From NCBI GenBank assembly GCA_002179805.1, contig NAVB01000414.1, forward strand, positions 1-64,000: DNA of 64,000 nucleotides. The letters are read 5' to 3'. A model generated the notes under the pieces. The model did not search any database. It was not told the origin of the DNA and saw only the letters and a program-made list of their open reading frames with translations. Of the stretch, positions 20,878 through 32,461 are shown piece by piece. The translations under genes and the position numbers were made by a program. Every line of letters starts with the position of its first letter. Position 1 is the first letter of the stretch. The stretch is from Acanthamoeba lenticulata (lineage: Eukaryota; Discosea; Longamoebia; Acanthamoebidae).

Positions 20878-21744
20878 CTACATGGAGGACGTCGCGGGCG
20901 GGAGCGGGGGCGGCGGAAGGTGGTTCGGCGTGGGCAGCGCCGCAGGGAGGCGGCCTCGGGCGTCAGCGGCAGGCGTTGGAGGCAAAGGCCGGAGTGTGGA
21001 GGGCGCAGCCTCATCGGTCGAGGGCGGGGGAGGGGCCGAGGCCTCGAGTGACACCACGCGCACAGAAGAGCACTCCTCGTTGTCGTACTTGCTGACGCGC
21101 GCCCGCGGGTCGGGGCACATGGCCAAGTGGGCATTGATGAAATCGTCCGTTGTGCGTCGGAAGGTCTCCAAGTGAGGCGCGCTGATCTCCACGGCGTCGT
21201 TGCTGGCCCGCTTCTTCTTCTTCTTTTCCCTCTTGGCCTTGACCTGTTTCACCACGGCCTGCTGGGCCTGGCGCGCCTTGAGGATGTTGATGCTGGTCTC
21301 CACTTGCTGTTCGCGCCGTTGACGTTCGGTCTCGTCATCGCCGCCGTGGACTGGCTGCGGGTTGAGCCAGGACGGAGTGAGGCATCCGATCCGGGCACAG
21401 CCACATGAGAAGATGGACTCGCCCCCTCGACCGCGGTGGTCCTCGTCGTCAAGGTCTCGGTCCAGCCTCTTGGAGGCAAAGCAGTTGGTGACCGAAAACG
21501 AGACGAGACAAGGGCTCTTCATCGGTTCTGTTTTGCGCGAGCAAGGAGGATGAAGGCCATGTTCTCGCTCCCATTCGTTGCTGCCTCGCTCTGGCTTGTT
21601 GTGGTGGTGATGAACCTCATCATCAGCCAGAGCGTCTCGGCGGCCGAAGCACCCACCCGCACCGAGAGAGCAGAAGAACAGGTCTCCCTCGTAGTTGGTG
21701 GCTTCGTCGTGTATCCTTCTCTCAATGCCTTGCCCGTTTCCCAT
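20878..21744 (-). CDS. unidentified charged/proline-rich protein
   Basis: An open frame of 288 residues runs from ATG 21744 (MGNGQGIERRIHDEATN) to its stop codon at 20878-20880 (..PPATSSM). The downstream part is the better supported: RLDRDLDDEDHRGRGG, a helical ETERQRREQQVETSINILK stretch, basic KREKKKKKRASND, LETFRRTTDDFINAHLAM, then a Pro/Ala-rich tail. The 5' part is doubtful: an alternative start is ATG 21522 (MKSPCLVSFSVTN). Reading frames on both strands between 21520 and 21744 look partly coding, and a second minus frame there also has high GC3. No family recognised. The gene is convergent with the F-box fusion gene. Confidence 0.45.
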   Translation of the reverse strand: MGNGQGIERRIHDEATNYEGDLFFCSLGAGGCFGRRDALADDEVHHHHNKPERGSNEWEREHGLHPPCSRKTEPMKSPCLVSFSVTNCFASKRLDRDLDDEDHRGRGGESIFSCGCARIGCLTPSWLNPQPVHGGDDETERQRREQQVETSINILKARQAQQAVVKQVKAKREKKKKKRASNDAVEISAPHLETFRRTTDDFINAHLAMCPDPRARVSKYDNEECSSVRVVSLEASAPPPPSTDEAAPSTLRPLPPTPAADARGRLPAALPTPNHLPPPPLPPATSSM

Positions 21745-22070
21745 CTGGCTTTAAGTTTGTGGTGGAGTCTGTAGCTGGATGATGAACTGGCCGGCCGTCT
21801 GTGGCGAGAAGAAGGATGTGCGTAGCCTGCTGTCGTGACGATGTGTTTGTTAGCCTGTTCTCTCCCTTCTTGAGCCTGCACAAGGACATGTCCGGCAGGA
21901 GCTGGTTGTGGGACTCGCGGTTACTGCAAGCCAATAGGAGTGAGCATGGAGTCAGGCTGGGAGCCGTCACAGGCAAGTCTCGGAGGCTCGGGGAGAGGCT
22001 GGGCAAGAAAGAAAAAGCCACGTTTATGCAATCTTTTCCTTTCCTTTTTGCCTGGTGGGCAGAATGGTTA
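21745..22070. other. intergenic or 5' region, about 330 nt
   Basis: Lies between the unidentified minus-strand gene and the 3' end of the chalcone-isomerase-fold gene. Minus-strand frames are open across parts of it and could be unrecognised 5' exons of the gene at 20878, but no splice model is convincing. No RNA gene seen. Confidence 0.3.
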
Positions 22071-23245
22071 TCAGCTTTGCTTCATCCACTCGGCCAAAGT
22101 GAGGCCCCACTTCTCCTTGGCCTCGGGAGTCTTGGACTTCTCGCCCAAGTAGACGTCGAAAAAGGCTTGGCTAAGCGCAGGCGAGTGCACGACGCCCACT
22201 TTCTCGCCATCAATCGTCACTGCACAGTCAAAGGTTCAAAAGCACGAAGGAGAGGATGTTACCATGCGCAATTCGCAAGGACGTGAGCTGACGGCAATGG
22301 CGGCACGCGTACCGGTGAGGTCTCCGTTCTGGTGCCACGTGAAGTCGATCAGCATGCCCTTCTTGAGCTGGGCCGGGAAGAAGTTGCCAAACTGCTGAAG
22401 GGCTTCTTCCTTGCGCTCTGCCATCCGTGCAGCCACGGTCGCCACGAGGCCGTTGCGCAGGTGCGAACCCGAAGTGTCGCTCGTCGGAATGAGCCGGATG
22501 GTCTTAGTACAGGACGCATCTCGCAGCGCGTTGTACATGGCCTGGTTCTTCTTCAGCTCCTCAGGCGCTTGATCCTGTGCGTACGCGCGTAAGCTTTTGC
22601 AGCGGGCAACGAGCGTGGTGGGAGGTCGCGCACCTTGAAGGCCGCAAGGGCGCCTCGGGCGTCCTTTGGGTCGACGTAGAGGGCGATGGCGTAGGTGGTG
22701 AAAAAGACGTACATCGTCCGAATGCCCACAGCTAGCACTTGGCCTTTTAGAGTGTAAAAAAAAAAACAGTGAGATTTGAGGTCAAAGCCGGACCGAGTCC
22801 TGACGTACCCTCTGTGGACTCATCAAGACGCAGTTTCTTGGGGAAGAGGAAGCCAGAACGTTCCTCTTTGACGGTGTCCTCCGTGGGCACTTCCGCAGCA
22901 TGCACAGAAGCGAGCAGGGAGGGAGAGCGCTTGTTGCTGCTGCCATAGGCACTCGCCAGGGTCGCCAGGGCCAAGCCACTCGCCAGACCCCAACCCCAGC
23001 TTGTGGTTTGTCTCGCGAAAGCACCTCGCTGTGCGAAGTCGATGTCAGTAGTGACTTACTTGTGGGTGGCCCACGAACACGATTGACGCGCAACATACCG
23101 CTTGATTACTCACACATCTCCGCGCAGAAGAAGCGAAGAAGGAGAAGCGGGCTTCGTAGCTGAGGGTGGCACTCACTCCCGCAGAAGCACGATGCAAAGA
23201 AGCCCGCTGGCTCGCCCAAGCTCCGACTGATGACACTCGCCGCAT
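22071..23245 (-). CDS. mitochondrial chalcone-isomerase-fold protein (AIM18/AIM46-like)
   Basis: Chalcone-isomerase-like fold. Start ATG 23245 gives MRRVSSVGAWASQRASLHRA, rich in Arg/Ser/Ala with almost no acidic residues, a probable mitochondrial presequence. Exon 2 adds FARQTTSWGWGLASGLALAT, a possible inner-membrane segment. Later exons carry RSGFLFPKKLRLDESTEG, QVLAVGIRTMYVFFTTYAIA, LYVDPKDARGALAAFK, DASCTKTIRLIPTSD, QFGNFFPAQLKKGMLIDFTW and VVHSPALSQAFFDVYLGEK, ending WMKQS (TGA 22071-22073). This matches the CHI fold, with the architecture of fungal mitochondrial AIM18/AIM46. Flavonoid chemistry is not expected; fatty-acid binding or a structural role is inferred. Divergent from the RNB gene. 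Confidence 0.8.
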
Positions 23246-23610
23246 GGTACTCTCTCTTGCCCGGGCTCTGTCTGAGAGAGACGAAAAAGAATAAAAAACA
23301 GTTTCTTTCTTTCCGCAGTGCGTCAAAAAGAGCAAGCCGTGTAACGAACCGCTGTGGAATTCGGGGAACGGGGCCGTCTTTCCGGGCTTTTTCTGGTCAG
23401 GCGCAGCTTGATAAGCCGCGAAAGGCATCTTTGAGAATCTTGTTGAGGTTACAGACCTAACGTCTACACGGTACAACAGCAGCGTGCAAGGAAGACCAGC
23501 GCTTGGTCACACAGGATCCACTTTCTTCCTGCCTCTTTCAGATCAAGAGTTATTTTTAGGGTGTTTATTTTTTGCAAGCTTCGTTCGACGTCGTCACGGC
23601 AGAGAAAAAG
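23246..23610. promoter_or_regulatory. divergent promoter region
   Basis: 365 nt between the start codons of the chalcone-isomerase-fold gene (-) and the RNB gene (+). Local AT-rich segments near 23280-23310 and 23550-23575 contrast with the GC-rich flanks. No convincing exon or RNA gene; it probably contains both promoters. Confidence 0.4.
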
Positions 23611-26600
23611 ATGAATCCCAACACTCGAAGTGTGCTCAGTTCGTGGTTCTCGGGGGAGGAGCGATCCTCCGCGCAATCCATGCCTTCGCAAGAGGCGCCC
23701 GACTACATCTACGCACCTATGCACCACAAGATGGAAAAGCGTGGCGCTGGGCGTGGTAGAGGTGCGCCTCACGGCGCCCGAGCCCCACGAAGTGCCGGCC
23801 CGAGCCCTATCCGTCCGAGTCAGCCAGGACGCGGTCCCAATGCTGGCTCCTACCACCATGCTACTACGACTGAGGATTATGGCGTTGACGGCCGCGCCGT
23901 GCCGCGTGGTCGACAGCTGCGTGGCTCCAAGGAAGGCGGCTTTTCTGAGCATGGTGCTCTTCCGACGGATGTGCACAAAGGTGCGTTGTTGTTGTTTTGC
24001 ACACACAGTGCGACGCGCATGTGGGCCCGCTTCTGATTTGAGATGCGCTTCGCACAAAAACAACAACTCAGCAAACGCGCGCAGCCACAACGCCGAGCCT
24101 TTCGATTACCACCAAGTCTCGCCTGCCGTAGAGAAATCATGGCGAGCGCCACGATCGCATCCATCATCTGCTCCAACAACACCCCACAAGTCGCGTCCCC
24201 CTCTCAAGCAGCGGCGATCGCGATTTAAGGAGTATCTATCCTCCGAGGACATCGAGAAGGGTCTCAAAGACGGCACTCTACTCGAGGGCGTGCTCCGCGT
24301 TAACCATAAGCGCATGCGACTCGCCTACGTGTCCGTGGAAGGATTCGACAAGGATGTTCTCATCGACGGCATCTATGCACGCAACCGCGCGTTCGAGGGC
24401 GACACCGTCGTCATTAGACTCAACGACCCCAGCGAGTGGGAAGTGATCAAGGAGGACAAGGACGAGGATGAGGATGCTGTTACCGACAAGGAGGAGGATG
24501 ATGATGAAGAAGAAGAAAAAGAAGAAGAAGAAGAAGAAGAAGACGATGAAGACGAAGCGGCCGATGCGGTGTTGAAGCCTGCACCCCTCAAGCTTGTCGA
24601 CGATTCCCTGGTCGATGCTATGAGCGACACCGACGACGATCTCGCTGAGGTAAACGTGGACGTAGTCAGCCAGGCCGGCACCGGTGAGTCGACTGTGGTC
24701 GAGTACAAGGAGGCCATCGACGCTGAGGAGGCTGTGTCTTCTCGCGGCTGGTGGCAGCCCAGCCCGGCCACGCCGGTCGAGGCCGCTGTGGTCCCGCCCG
24801 CTGTAGAGGTCCCTGTCGCGGTACCCATCGACGTCGCCGAGAACCGTCAAGCTGGCAAGCGGTGCTGGCGGTGCCAAGAAGTCGGCCACATCGCACGCGA
24901 CTGTACCAACGCTGAGAAGCCAGCGGCCAAGACGCCCATCAAGGCGGCCAGCACTAAGACTCCCGCCAAGCAGCAACAGCAGGGCGAGACTAAGGAGCCC
25001 CTCGGAGAAGGCGAGACGGCAGGCAAGCTGCGGCGGACAGCCAAGGTGGTGGCCATCGCCAAGTCCAGTCACATCGAGGAAATGGTCGGGTACCTCAAGC
25101 CGTGCGGGTTGGCCGAGGAGGAGATCGGGAAGGGCAACTTCTACGCCTTTTTCGTGCCGCTCGAGAAGCGGATGCCGCGCATCCTGGTGCCCGTGAAGCG
25201 CCTGTCAGGCTCGCTTATCAGCCACCCGGACGAGCTGACCACCAACCTGTTCGTGTGCAAGCTCACCGGATGGCCGTCGTCGAGCAGCCACCCGCGCGGC
25301 GAGCTGGTCAAGAACATGGGCCCGTCGGGCGACATGGAGGTCGAGCTGCGTGTTCTGCTGCAGGACAACAACATCGATTGGGAGGACAGCTTCACGCCGG
25401 ACGTGCTGGCTTGCCTGCCCGTCGTGCCCGCGCCCCCTGCGCGCTGGGCGATCCCGAACGAAGAGGTGGCCGCGCGACGGGACTTGCGCCGCGAGCGCAT
25501 CTTCACCATCGACCCGGCGACAGCCAAGGACATGGACGATGCCGTTTCGTGCAAGCCGCTGCCGGACGGCTCCTACCTCGTGGGCGTGCACATTGCCGAC
25601 GTGACCTACTTTGTCAAGCCCGACACGCCGCTCGATCTCGACGCGCGCAAGCGCGCCACTACCGTCTACATGGTCCACAGGTCGATTCCCATGTTGCCGC
25701 GCCTACTCTCGGACAACATGTGCTCGCTCGTCCCGGGCGAGGACCGTCTGTCCTTCTCCGTGACATGGCGCATGGACAAGGAGGGCCGCGTGCTCGAGGA
25801 GCCCTGGTTCGGGCGCACCATCATCCGGTCGTGCGTCAAGATGTCCTACGAGGCCGCGCAGCAGATGCTCGACGGCACCTTCACCGAGCCCTCCACTGAG
25901 CCCGCCGGTGATGCCGCTCCGGCACCCGCTACCAAACGGGGCGTGGTCTTTGCCAAAGACTCGACAGCCCCGGAGCACCGTGTGGAGCAGATCGTAGAGG
26001 ACGTGCGCGTGCTCAACGGCATGGCCGAGGCACTGCGGCGTCGCCGGTTCGAGGATGGCTCGCTCACGCTCGACGACGCCAAGATGTATTTCTGCCTGGA
26101 CGAGATGCAGATGCCCACCGACGTGGGCACCTACGTGCGCACGGCGAGCCACTTCCTGATCGAGGAGCTGATGCTGCTGGCCAACAAGAGCGTCGCTCTC
26201 CGCATTCACCAGGCCTACCCCGACCGGGCCCTGCTGCGCCGGCATCCGCCCCCGAACGACAACAAGCTGGCCGAGTTTGTGACCATGTGCAAGGCCAACT
26301 CGATCGAGTTTGACACGAGCTGCTCCAAGGGCTTCCAGCGCTCACTCGATCAGCTCAAGCATTTGCCGAATCCGGACATCGCCGCCGTGGTCACTCGCCT
26401 GGCCATGAAGCCCATGTCCGTCGCCAAGTACGTTTGCACCGACGAGGAAGCCACCGATGGGACCTACCACCACTACGCCCTCGCCTTTGACCACTACACC
26501 CACTTTACGTCGCCCATCCGCCGCTATGCCGACGTCATCGTCCACCGTCTCCTCGACGCCTGCCTCCAGGCCCAGCCGGCGCCGTTGGACAAGGACGACC

Positions 26601-28081
26601 TGTCCTCCATTTGCGACAACTGCAACATGCGCAAGAACAAGGCTGACAAGGCCCAGGACAAGTGCGACCTCGTCTTCCTGTGCACGCTGCTCAAGAACCA
26701 CCCGCCCAAGGACCTCGAGGCCACAGTCATCACCGTCAACAGCCGCAGCTTCGAGGTCTACGTGCCGCTCTACGGCGTCGAGAAGCTCGCCCACGCTGAT
26801 GACATGCCTCTCGCCAAGCTTGACCACGACAAGAAGAACCAAACCCTCTTCCTCCACTGGCGTGCCGCAGCCGCCGCTTCTTCGGATGCCGTTGACGCTG
26901 CCGCCGATGGCGACGCCGACAACGCGCCGGCCGAGGTCACCGACGATGACGCGGACAAGGCCGGCGATCAGAAGCAGTCCGCCAAGCCCCAGAAGAAGGA
27001 CAAGCGGAGGATGCAGAAGAAACAGGCCAAGTTCGAGGGCAAGACCGTCGTGCAGGAGATCAAGCCCTTCACCCGCCTGCGTGTGCGACTTTACCCCGAC
27101 CTGCAGCGTCGGCCTATCGACGTGCGCCTCGTAGTCGTCCCGCCGGAGGGCGTCGCCGTCCCGGACACCTACTACAACGCGCCTGAGTCGGTCTCGCGCG
27201 CCGCTACGCCCGCCAAGCAGGCGCATGGGCGCAAGCAGCACCAGCCCTCGACACCGACCCATAGGCAGCAGCATCAGCCGCACCAGCCGGCACGACACCA
27301 GCCGCACCCGCAAGTCCTCCACGTGGAGGATGACGAGGAAAGCGCCATCGAGGACTGGGTCAAATCAGTGCGCGAGGATGACGCGCGGCAGAAGCAGCAG
27401 ATTTGGGACCGTATCGCACTCTTCCTGAACGATCCGACGCAGAGCAAGCTGCACCTGCCCGCTGAGCTGACCGCCTTCGAGCGCCGTCTGGCGCATGAGA
27501 TCGCCGAGGACCACGGTTTGCATCACCACTCGGCGAATTTCTTCTGTCCCGAGACGGGCGCCAAGGAGCGCCGTCTCACGCTCTTCAAGCAGGCACCTCA
27601 AGCCTCTGCTGGCGGCCGCTCACACTCGCGCTCAGTTCCCGGTCCTGCGGCTCTCGACGCCGCGGGTGTGGCTGACGGTGCTGATGGCGTACCAGTTAAG
27701 ACTCCGACCAGAGGCAAGAGGCCACCCAAGCCCAAGTCGGCCGTCCGCGCCCATCCGATGCCCCAGCACCTCGCGGGTGAAGGGGTTCCGCTTCCTGCCG
27801 ACGGCGCAGACCACCAAGCGGCTGCTGCCCCCCACAAGAAGAAAGTTGCCCGCGGCACGCGAACCAAGGCCAAGGAGCGCGCTGAAGCTGTGAAGGGTCA
27901 ACTCGAGGCCGCCGGCATCGATCTGCCCGACGAGGGCGCCGCGCCGGCCGAGGTGCGCACCCGGGTGCACCGCCCGAAGCGCGCACCTAAGCCCCGTGCC
28001 GTCAAGCCCGCTGCCGTCCAGCCGCCGGTGGAGCAGCAGCATCCAGTGGTGCACGACGTGCCCCAACAAGTCGAGGCCTAA
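23611..28081 (+). CDS. DIS3L2/SSD1-like RNB protein with CCHC knuckle and R3H domain
   Basis: Two exons (23611-23980 and 24072-28081; intron 91 nt) encode about 1,459 residues, starting MNPNTRSVLSSWFS. There is no PIN domain, so it belongs with DIS3L2/SSD1 rather than DIS3. Cold-shock domain 1 begins FKEYLSSEDIEKGLKDGTL. An acidic run (about 248-286) and a zinc knuckle CWRCQEVGHIARDC (about 385-398, CX2CX4HX4C) interrupt the N-terminal half. CSD2 follows. The RNB domain (about 590-1000) has TIDPATAKDMDDA with the full set of catalytic Asp residues, and HFTSPIRRYADVIVHRLL. An S1-like barrel follows, then at about 1235-1290 ELTAFERRLAHEIAEDHGLH, an R3H signature. The tail is basic and low-complexity. 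Predicted 3'-5' exoribonuclease or RNA-binding repressor; cytoplasmic location inferred. Confidence 0.88.
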
Positions 28082-28480
28082 GCCACGAGTGACACGGGGA
28101 GGAGAGGAAGTGGTGCGTTCTAGAATGTGTACATAGGTGTCGCGTTGAGCGCGTGATGCCTGCAGCAGCAGCGTAAAAAGCTTTTTGTGGGCCGAAGCGA
28201 ACGCTTTCGCTTGATTCGCAGTAAAGAGGACGCTCCCTTCTCCCTGTTGTTTGTGCGCCGCTCTCTCTCTTTTCTTGCGGGGGGGGGGGTAGATTCGGAG
28301 CGTGGTCCATTTGCCGAAAATTTCGCCGGTACGTGCGGCGTAACGCTCGGCGAGCGGTGAGCCAGACTCTGGACTTGGGGCGCAGCTGGCTGGCAGCCAC
28401 AACACAAAACACCAGACGTCTGACCCACCCACACACCAAACCCACCAAAGGCGACCACAAGCAAACACCACTTCCGTAAA
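28082..28480. other. intergenic region, 399 nt
   Basis: Lies between the RNB gene stop and the next start codon. It contains a G12-class run around 28270-28281, a short CT-rich tract before it and a CA-rich stretch just before the ATG. No exon, tRNA or other RNA gene recognised; probably the 3' UTR plus the next promoter. Confidence 0.4.
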
Positions 28481-29020
28481 ATGTCTCAAAGCATGGCGAA
28501 CGACGAGCTCGAGCGTGTTGTGGACTTCCTCGAAAAGATTACCGATGAAGGCCTGGGGGACCCTGCCGAGCGCATGCCCTGGCTGGCTGTCAAGGATGAC
28601 GGTCTCTTCGACTATGACGACGTCAACAAATCTACCACCGCCACCGCCACCGCCACCACCGCCACAACCACCACGGCCACTTCGTCGAGTGCATCGGAGC
28701 CTACGAAGGCCCAAGCCAAGCCCAAGGCTCAGCTGAAGGACAAGCAAGGAAAAGGGGCGGGTCCTTCGCAAGCTTCGAAGGGAGGCAAAAAGGAATCACG
28801 CATGCAAGCAGCTGTTGGCGAGGCGAAGAAGCCGGCAGGCCAGAAGGAAGAAAAGAAGACAGTCAAGTTGCGAGTGGCCGCACAAAAGCCGAAACAGCGC
28901 CCCCAAGCCGACCAGAGGAGGTCTGAGAAGGAGGCTGACCGCAGCGAAGTGGTCGGAACCGCCCGCAACGACGCTCCAAGGCCCGAAGAGCAGAAGAAGG
29001 GCTGGCTCGGCCTATTCTGA
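28481..29020 (+). CDS. unidentified 179-residue Lys/Gln/Ala-rich protein
   Basis: Single exon from ATG 28481 (MSQSMANDELERVVDFLEK; an alternative internal Met is at residue 5) to TGA 29018-29020. The first 55 residues are ordered-looking (LERVVDFLEKITDEGLGD, MPWLAVKDDGLFDYDDV). Then come a Thr/Ala repeat coded by a CCACC-type microsatellite (about 28630-28690) and a basic, low-complexity stretch rich in Lys, Gln and Ala; the C-terminus is KKGWLGLF. The composition resembles intrinsically disordered nucleic-acid- or ribosome-associated proteins, but no family is recognised. Confidence 0.65.
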   Translation: MSQSMANDELERVVDFLEKITDEGLGDPAERMPWLAVKDDGLFDYDDVNKSTTATATATTATTTTATSSSASEPTKAQAKPKAQLKDKQGKGAGPSQASKGGKKESRMQAAVGEAKKPAGQKEEKKTVKLRVAAQKPKQRPQADQRRSEKEADRSEVVGTARNDAPRPEEQKKGWLGLF

Positions 29021-29149
29021 TCCGCGCTTCTTGCAGCTGATAAAAATTTCAAACTATTCGCCTTTTCTTTCTGTGCACAGTGGTTGTTGATTGTGAAGAG
29101 AGAGAGAGAGAGATTAGAGCTGTGGTGTTCGGACGTACGTCAGAGGAAA

Positions 29150-32100
29150 ATGAAAAGGTTCCTGACACCGTGGGCTGCCGTCCGAAGCCGTCTAGCAACA
29201 CCGTGCGGCGCTGTTTTCGCACTGCGCCGGCTGCATGTAGGCCGCAGCCCCACCCGCTTAGCCCCTTACCTGGGCGAAGTTGCAGGTGCCTCCCCCCCCC
29301 TTCGAGTACTGTGCTCGAACGACAACCCCTCCTCACCATGTTGTTAATGCGTGGTCGGCAGAGGCCCACGTCAACCTGCTGCCCAAGACCCACGTAGACC
29401 ACGTGCCAGCTCGACCAGAACCAGACCACCTGCCTCTTCCCATCCACCCACCGGCCAACCCGCACGCCATCACGCTGCTCTCGCACGTTAAGGGCGAGCG
29501 CTCCACACCGTTAATTAGCAAGCCCATCGGAGCCTTCTTTGACGATCAGGTCGACCTCTACGGCGACAAGGAGGTCCTGCGGGTCGTACATCAAGACATC
29601 CGCTGGTCTTGGACGGAGCTGCAGGTACGGCGCCTGTGACGGACGATTGCAACGCCCTTTTGTTGCTAACCGCCGTTGGGCTGTGCCTCCGGAGTAGCGT
29701 CAAGTCGATGCCTTTGCGCAGGGCCTGCTGGACCTGGGCTTCGAGAAAGGCGATCGGCTGGGAATATGGCTCCCCAACATGGCCGAATGGGTACGTTGGC
29801 GTGTGAGCGTTTCCAGCTGTACTATCGCCTATTGCTCCCTCACTGCTCTGCTCACTCCAGGTAGTGGCTGAGTTTGCCACGGCAAAGACGGGCATTATTT
29901 TGGTCAACGTCAACCCGGCCTACCGTCTGCATGAGCTTCAGTACGTAGGCTCTCGTCGACCAGCAATAGACCAAAGGCTCCGTTCTCATCGCGATGCGGG
30001 TCTGTGCAGACACTCGCTCAACCTGGTGGGATGCAAGGGTCTGATCCTCACGGACCGCCTCAAGTCTAGCGACTACTTTGCACTTGTCAACGAACTCATC
30101 CCCGAACTTGCTCACAGTACACTGCCTTCGTCCTACAAACTGATTCCGATTGTGCTGATCGCTGAGCCGTGTTGTTCCTTCACAGGCGCACCTGGAGCGC
30201 TCCACTCATCAAAGGTGCCCACCCTCAAGCACCTGATCCAGACCACCGACCAGCGCGTTTCCGGTACCCGTCTCGTCTGTTCACCGCCCACCTAGATTCA
30301 AAGGACATGTGTCTGTTTATAAATTGATGCTTGTGTCTGTGTGCCGTGCCTGGTGATCAGGTATGCATCGCTACGTGGATCTCCTGTCGGAGAAGGCAGG
30401 CAGTACAGCGGGCCGGCAGGCACTTCGGACACTCGCCCAGATGCAGCATGTCGACGATGCCATCAACATTCAATTCACATCAGGCACCACCGGTTTGCCC
30501 AAGGTTCAGCCTCTTGGCTTATGGGCTGGCATCGCCACAGCACATCATTCTGACTGAACGCCACCGCGCGGCGTGACCAGGGCGCGACATTGTCGCACCT
30601 CAACATCCTCAACAACGGCTTCTTCGCCGGTGAGCGGATGGGCCTCACCCCCAACGATGTGCTTTGCATTCCTGTGCCCCTCTACCACTGCTTCGGACTC
30701 GTGCTCGGTATCGTCGCAGGGGTCGATATTGTGGCTTTTCCAATAAGGCTCGTTTAACGCTCACATGCGCATGGTACGGGCAGGTAACTTGGCGGCCTGC
30801 ACGCATGGATCCAAAATCGTGTACCCGTCGCCCTCCTACGACCCCGTCAAGGTGCTCGAGGCGGTTCAAGCCGAGAAGTGCACCGCCCTGCACGGCGTGC
30901 CCACCAGTTCGTTCCCTCCAAACTTTGTGGCACTTTCTGTTGCCCAAGCTGATGATCGGCCCTGGTCGGGTCCTGGGCCGGCGCAGTGTTCATCGCCGAG
31001 CTGGAGCATCCGCGCTTCAAGGAGTTTGACCTGAGCTCGCTCCGCACAGGAATCATGGGTGCGTCCCTTGCTCTCGATCGTCGCGACGCTGGACGTGCCA
31101 GCTCATACAGGACTGACCGTGGCTACGGCCTATGTGCAGCGGGCAGCCCGTGCCCAATCGAGGTCATGAAGCGCGTGGTGAAGGAAATGCACATGAAGGA
31201 CGTGACCATCACCTACGGCATGACCGAAACCTCCCCCGGCAGGTACACGCGCTAATCCCTTAGCGATAGTGCCGTTGCGGCCACGCTTCATGATCATCAT
31301 TTCGTCTGGTCTGCATGCAGCTTCCAGACAGAGCGAACCTCACCACTGGAGAAACGAGTCGAGACCGTGGGGCGAGTGCATCCCCACACAGAGGTACACC
31401 TCGATGATCATCGCTCGCCGACAGCACGCATGAGACCTTTCTGAACAACCTGCTGCGGCAACGTCATGGCTATGTGCAGTGTAAGATCGTTGACTTCGAG
31501 GGCAGGACGGTCCCTGTGGGACACGTCGGTGAGCTGTGCACAAAGGGCTACCTCGTGATGAACGGCTACTGGAACAATCCCGCCAAGACCGCCGAGGCAA
31601 TCGATGCGGGCGGGTGGATGCACACTGGGGACCTCGCTGGTGCGCGCCCTGACGGTCCTGTTGTTGCCCTGGGGACTGACGCTAGAGAGGCGGCGTGGCT
31701 GGCTGAGGACAGTGTTTGATGAAGACGGGTACTGCAAGATCGTGGGCCGAAGCAAGGATGTCATCATCCGCGGAGGCGAGAACGTGTACCCGCGAGAGGT
31801 TGAGGAGTTCCTCTACATGCACCCGGCTGTCGAGGACGTGCAGATCATCGGCGTCCCCGATCGCAAGGTATATATATATACATCCATCCCGCGGGCTGCA
31901 CTCCTCCCGCGGTGTCGTCTCACTGCTGCGCGCGTCGTCGTCATAGTACGGCGAGAAGGTCTGCGCGTGGATAAAGAGGAAGGGCAACTCTGAAGCGCGA
32001 GCCGTGGCAGCGGAGGACATCCAAACCTTCTGCAAGGGCCAAATCGCACACTACAAGGTTCGTGATGAGCGGGGGAGGGACCGACGTCTCGACACATGTG

Positions 32101-32252
32101 TGTCTTGTTGACTGGCAAAACAGATTCCTGAATACATCGTGTTCAAGGAGGAGTTCCCGATGACGGTGACGGGCAAGTACATGAAGCACAAGATGCGGGA
32201 GATCACAGTGGCTGAGCTTCAGCTTGAGAAGGAAGTTGTCACAACTGCTTGA
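29150..32252 (+). CDS. ACSF2: ACSF2-like mitochondrial medium-chain acyl-CoA ligase
   Basis: Adenylate-forming fatty-acid:CoA ligase. ATG 29150 gives [18 protein letters not shown], an Arg-rich mitochondrial presequence-like start. Exons carry [49 protein letters not shown] and the AMP-binding loop [16 protein letters not shown] (intron about 30502-30579). Then [60 protein letters not shown] and [18 protein letters not shown] follow, and near the C-terminus [10 protein letters not shown] with the conserved catalytic Lys. It ends VVTTA (TGA 32250-32252). About a dozen short introns, several with weak acceptors. Domain order and length are normal. Confidence 0.9.
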
Positions 32253-32461
32253 CCTGTTGCCGGTCCTAACCGCAGCCCAAGTAGCCGAAGATCGTAACGT
32301 CATTGCGCCGACCAATGGGCATACAGAGGAAATGCGTAGCACTTATCTGCAAAAGATAATAAATATATAATAAAACTTTTCTTACCCGTGGAGCGGAGAC
32401 CCTGACTCGCAGCTGGAGGAAGAGCGTGCTCGCAGGGAGTCGCGCCGTTCCTTGCGAGGGG

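Noticed and set aside
26342..27322. 326-residue minus-strand open frame opposite the RNB gene
   Set aside because: Shadow of the GC-rich RNB domain; the sense strand has intact catalytic motifs.
30712..30782. Intron starting GTATCG in the acyl-CoA ligase gene, considered as U12-type
   Set aside because: Donor lacks the CCTT core and no TCCTTAAC branch site is near the acceptor.
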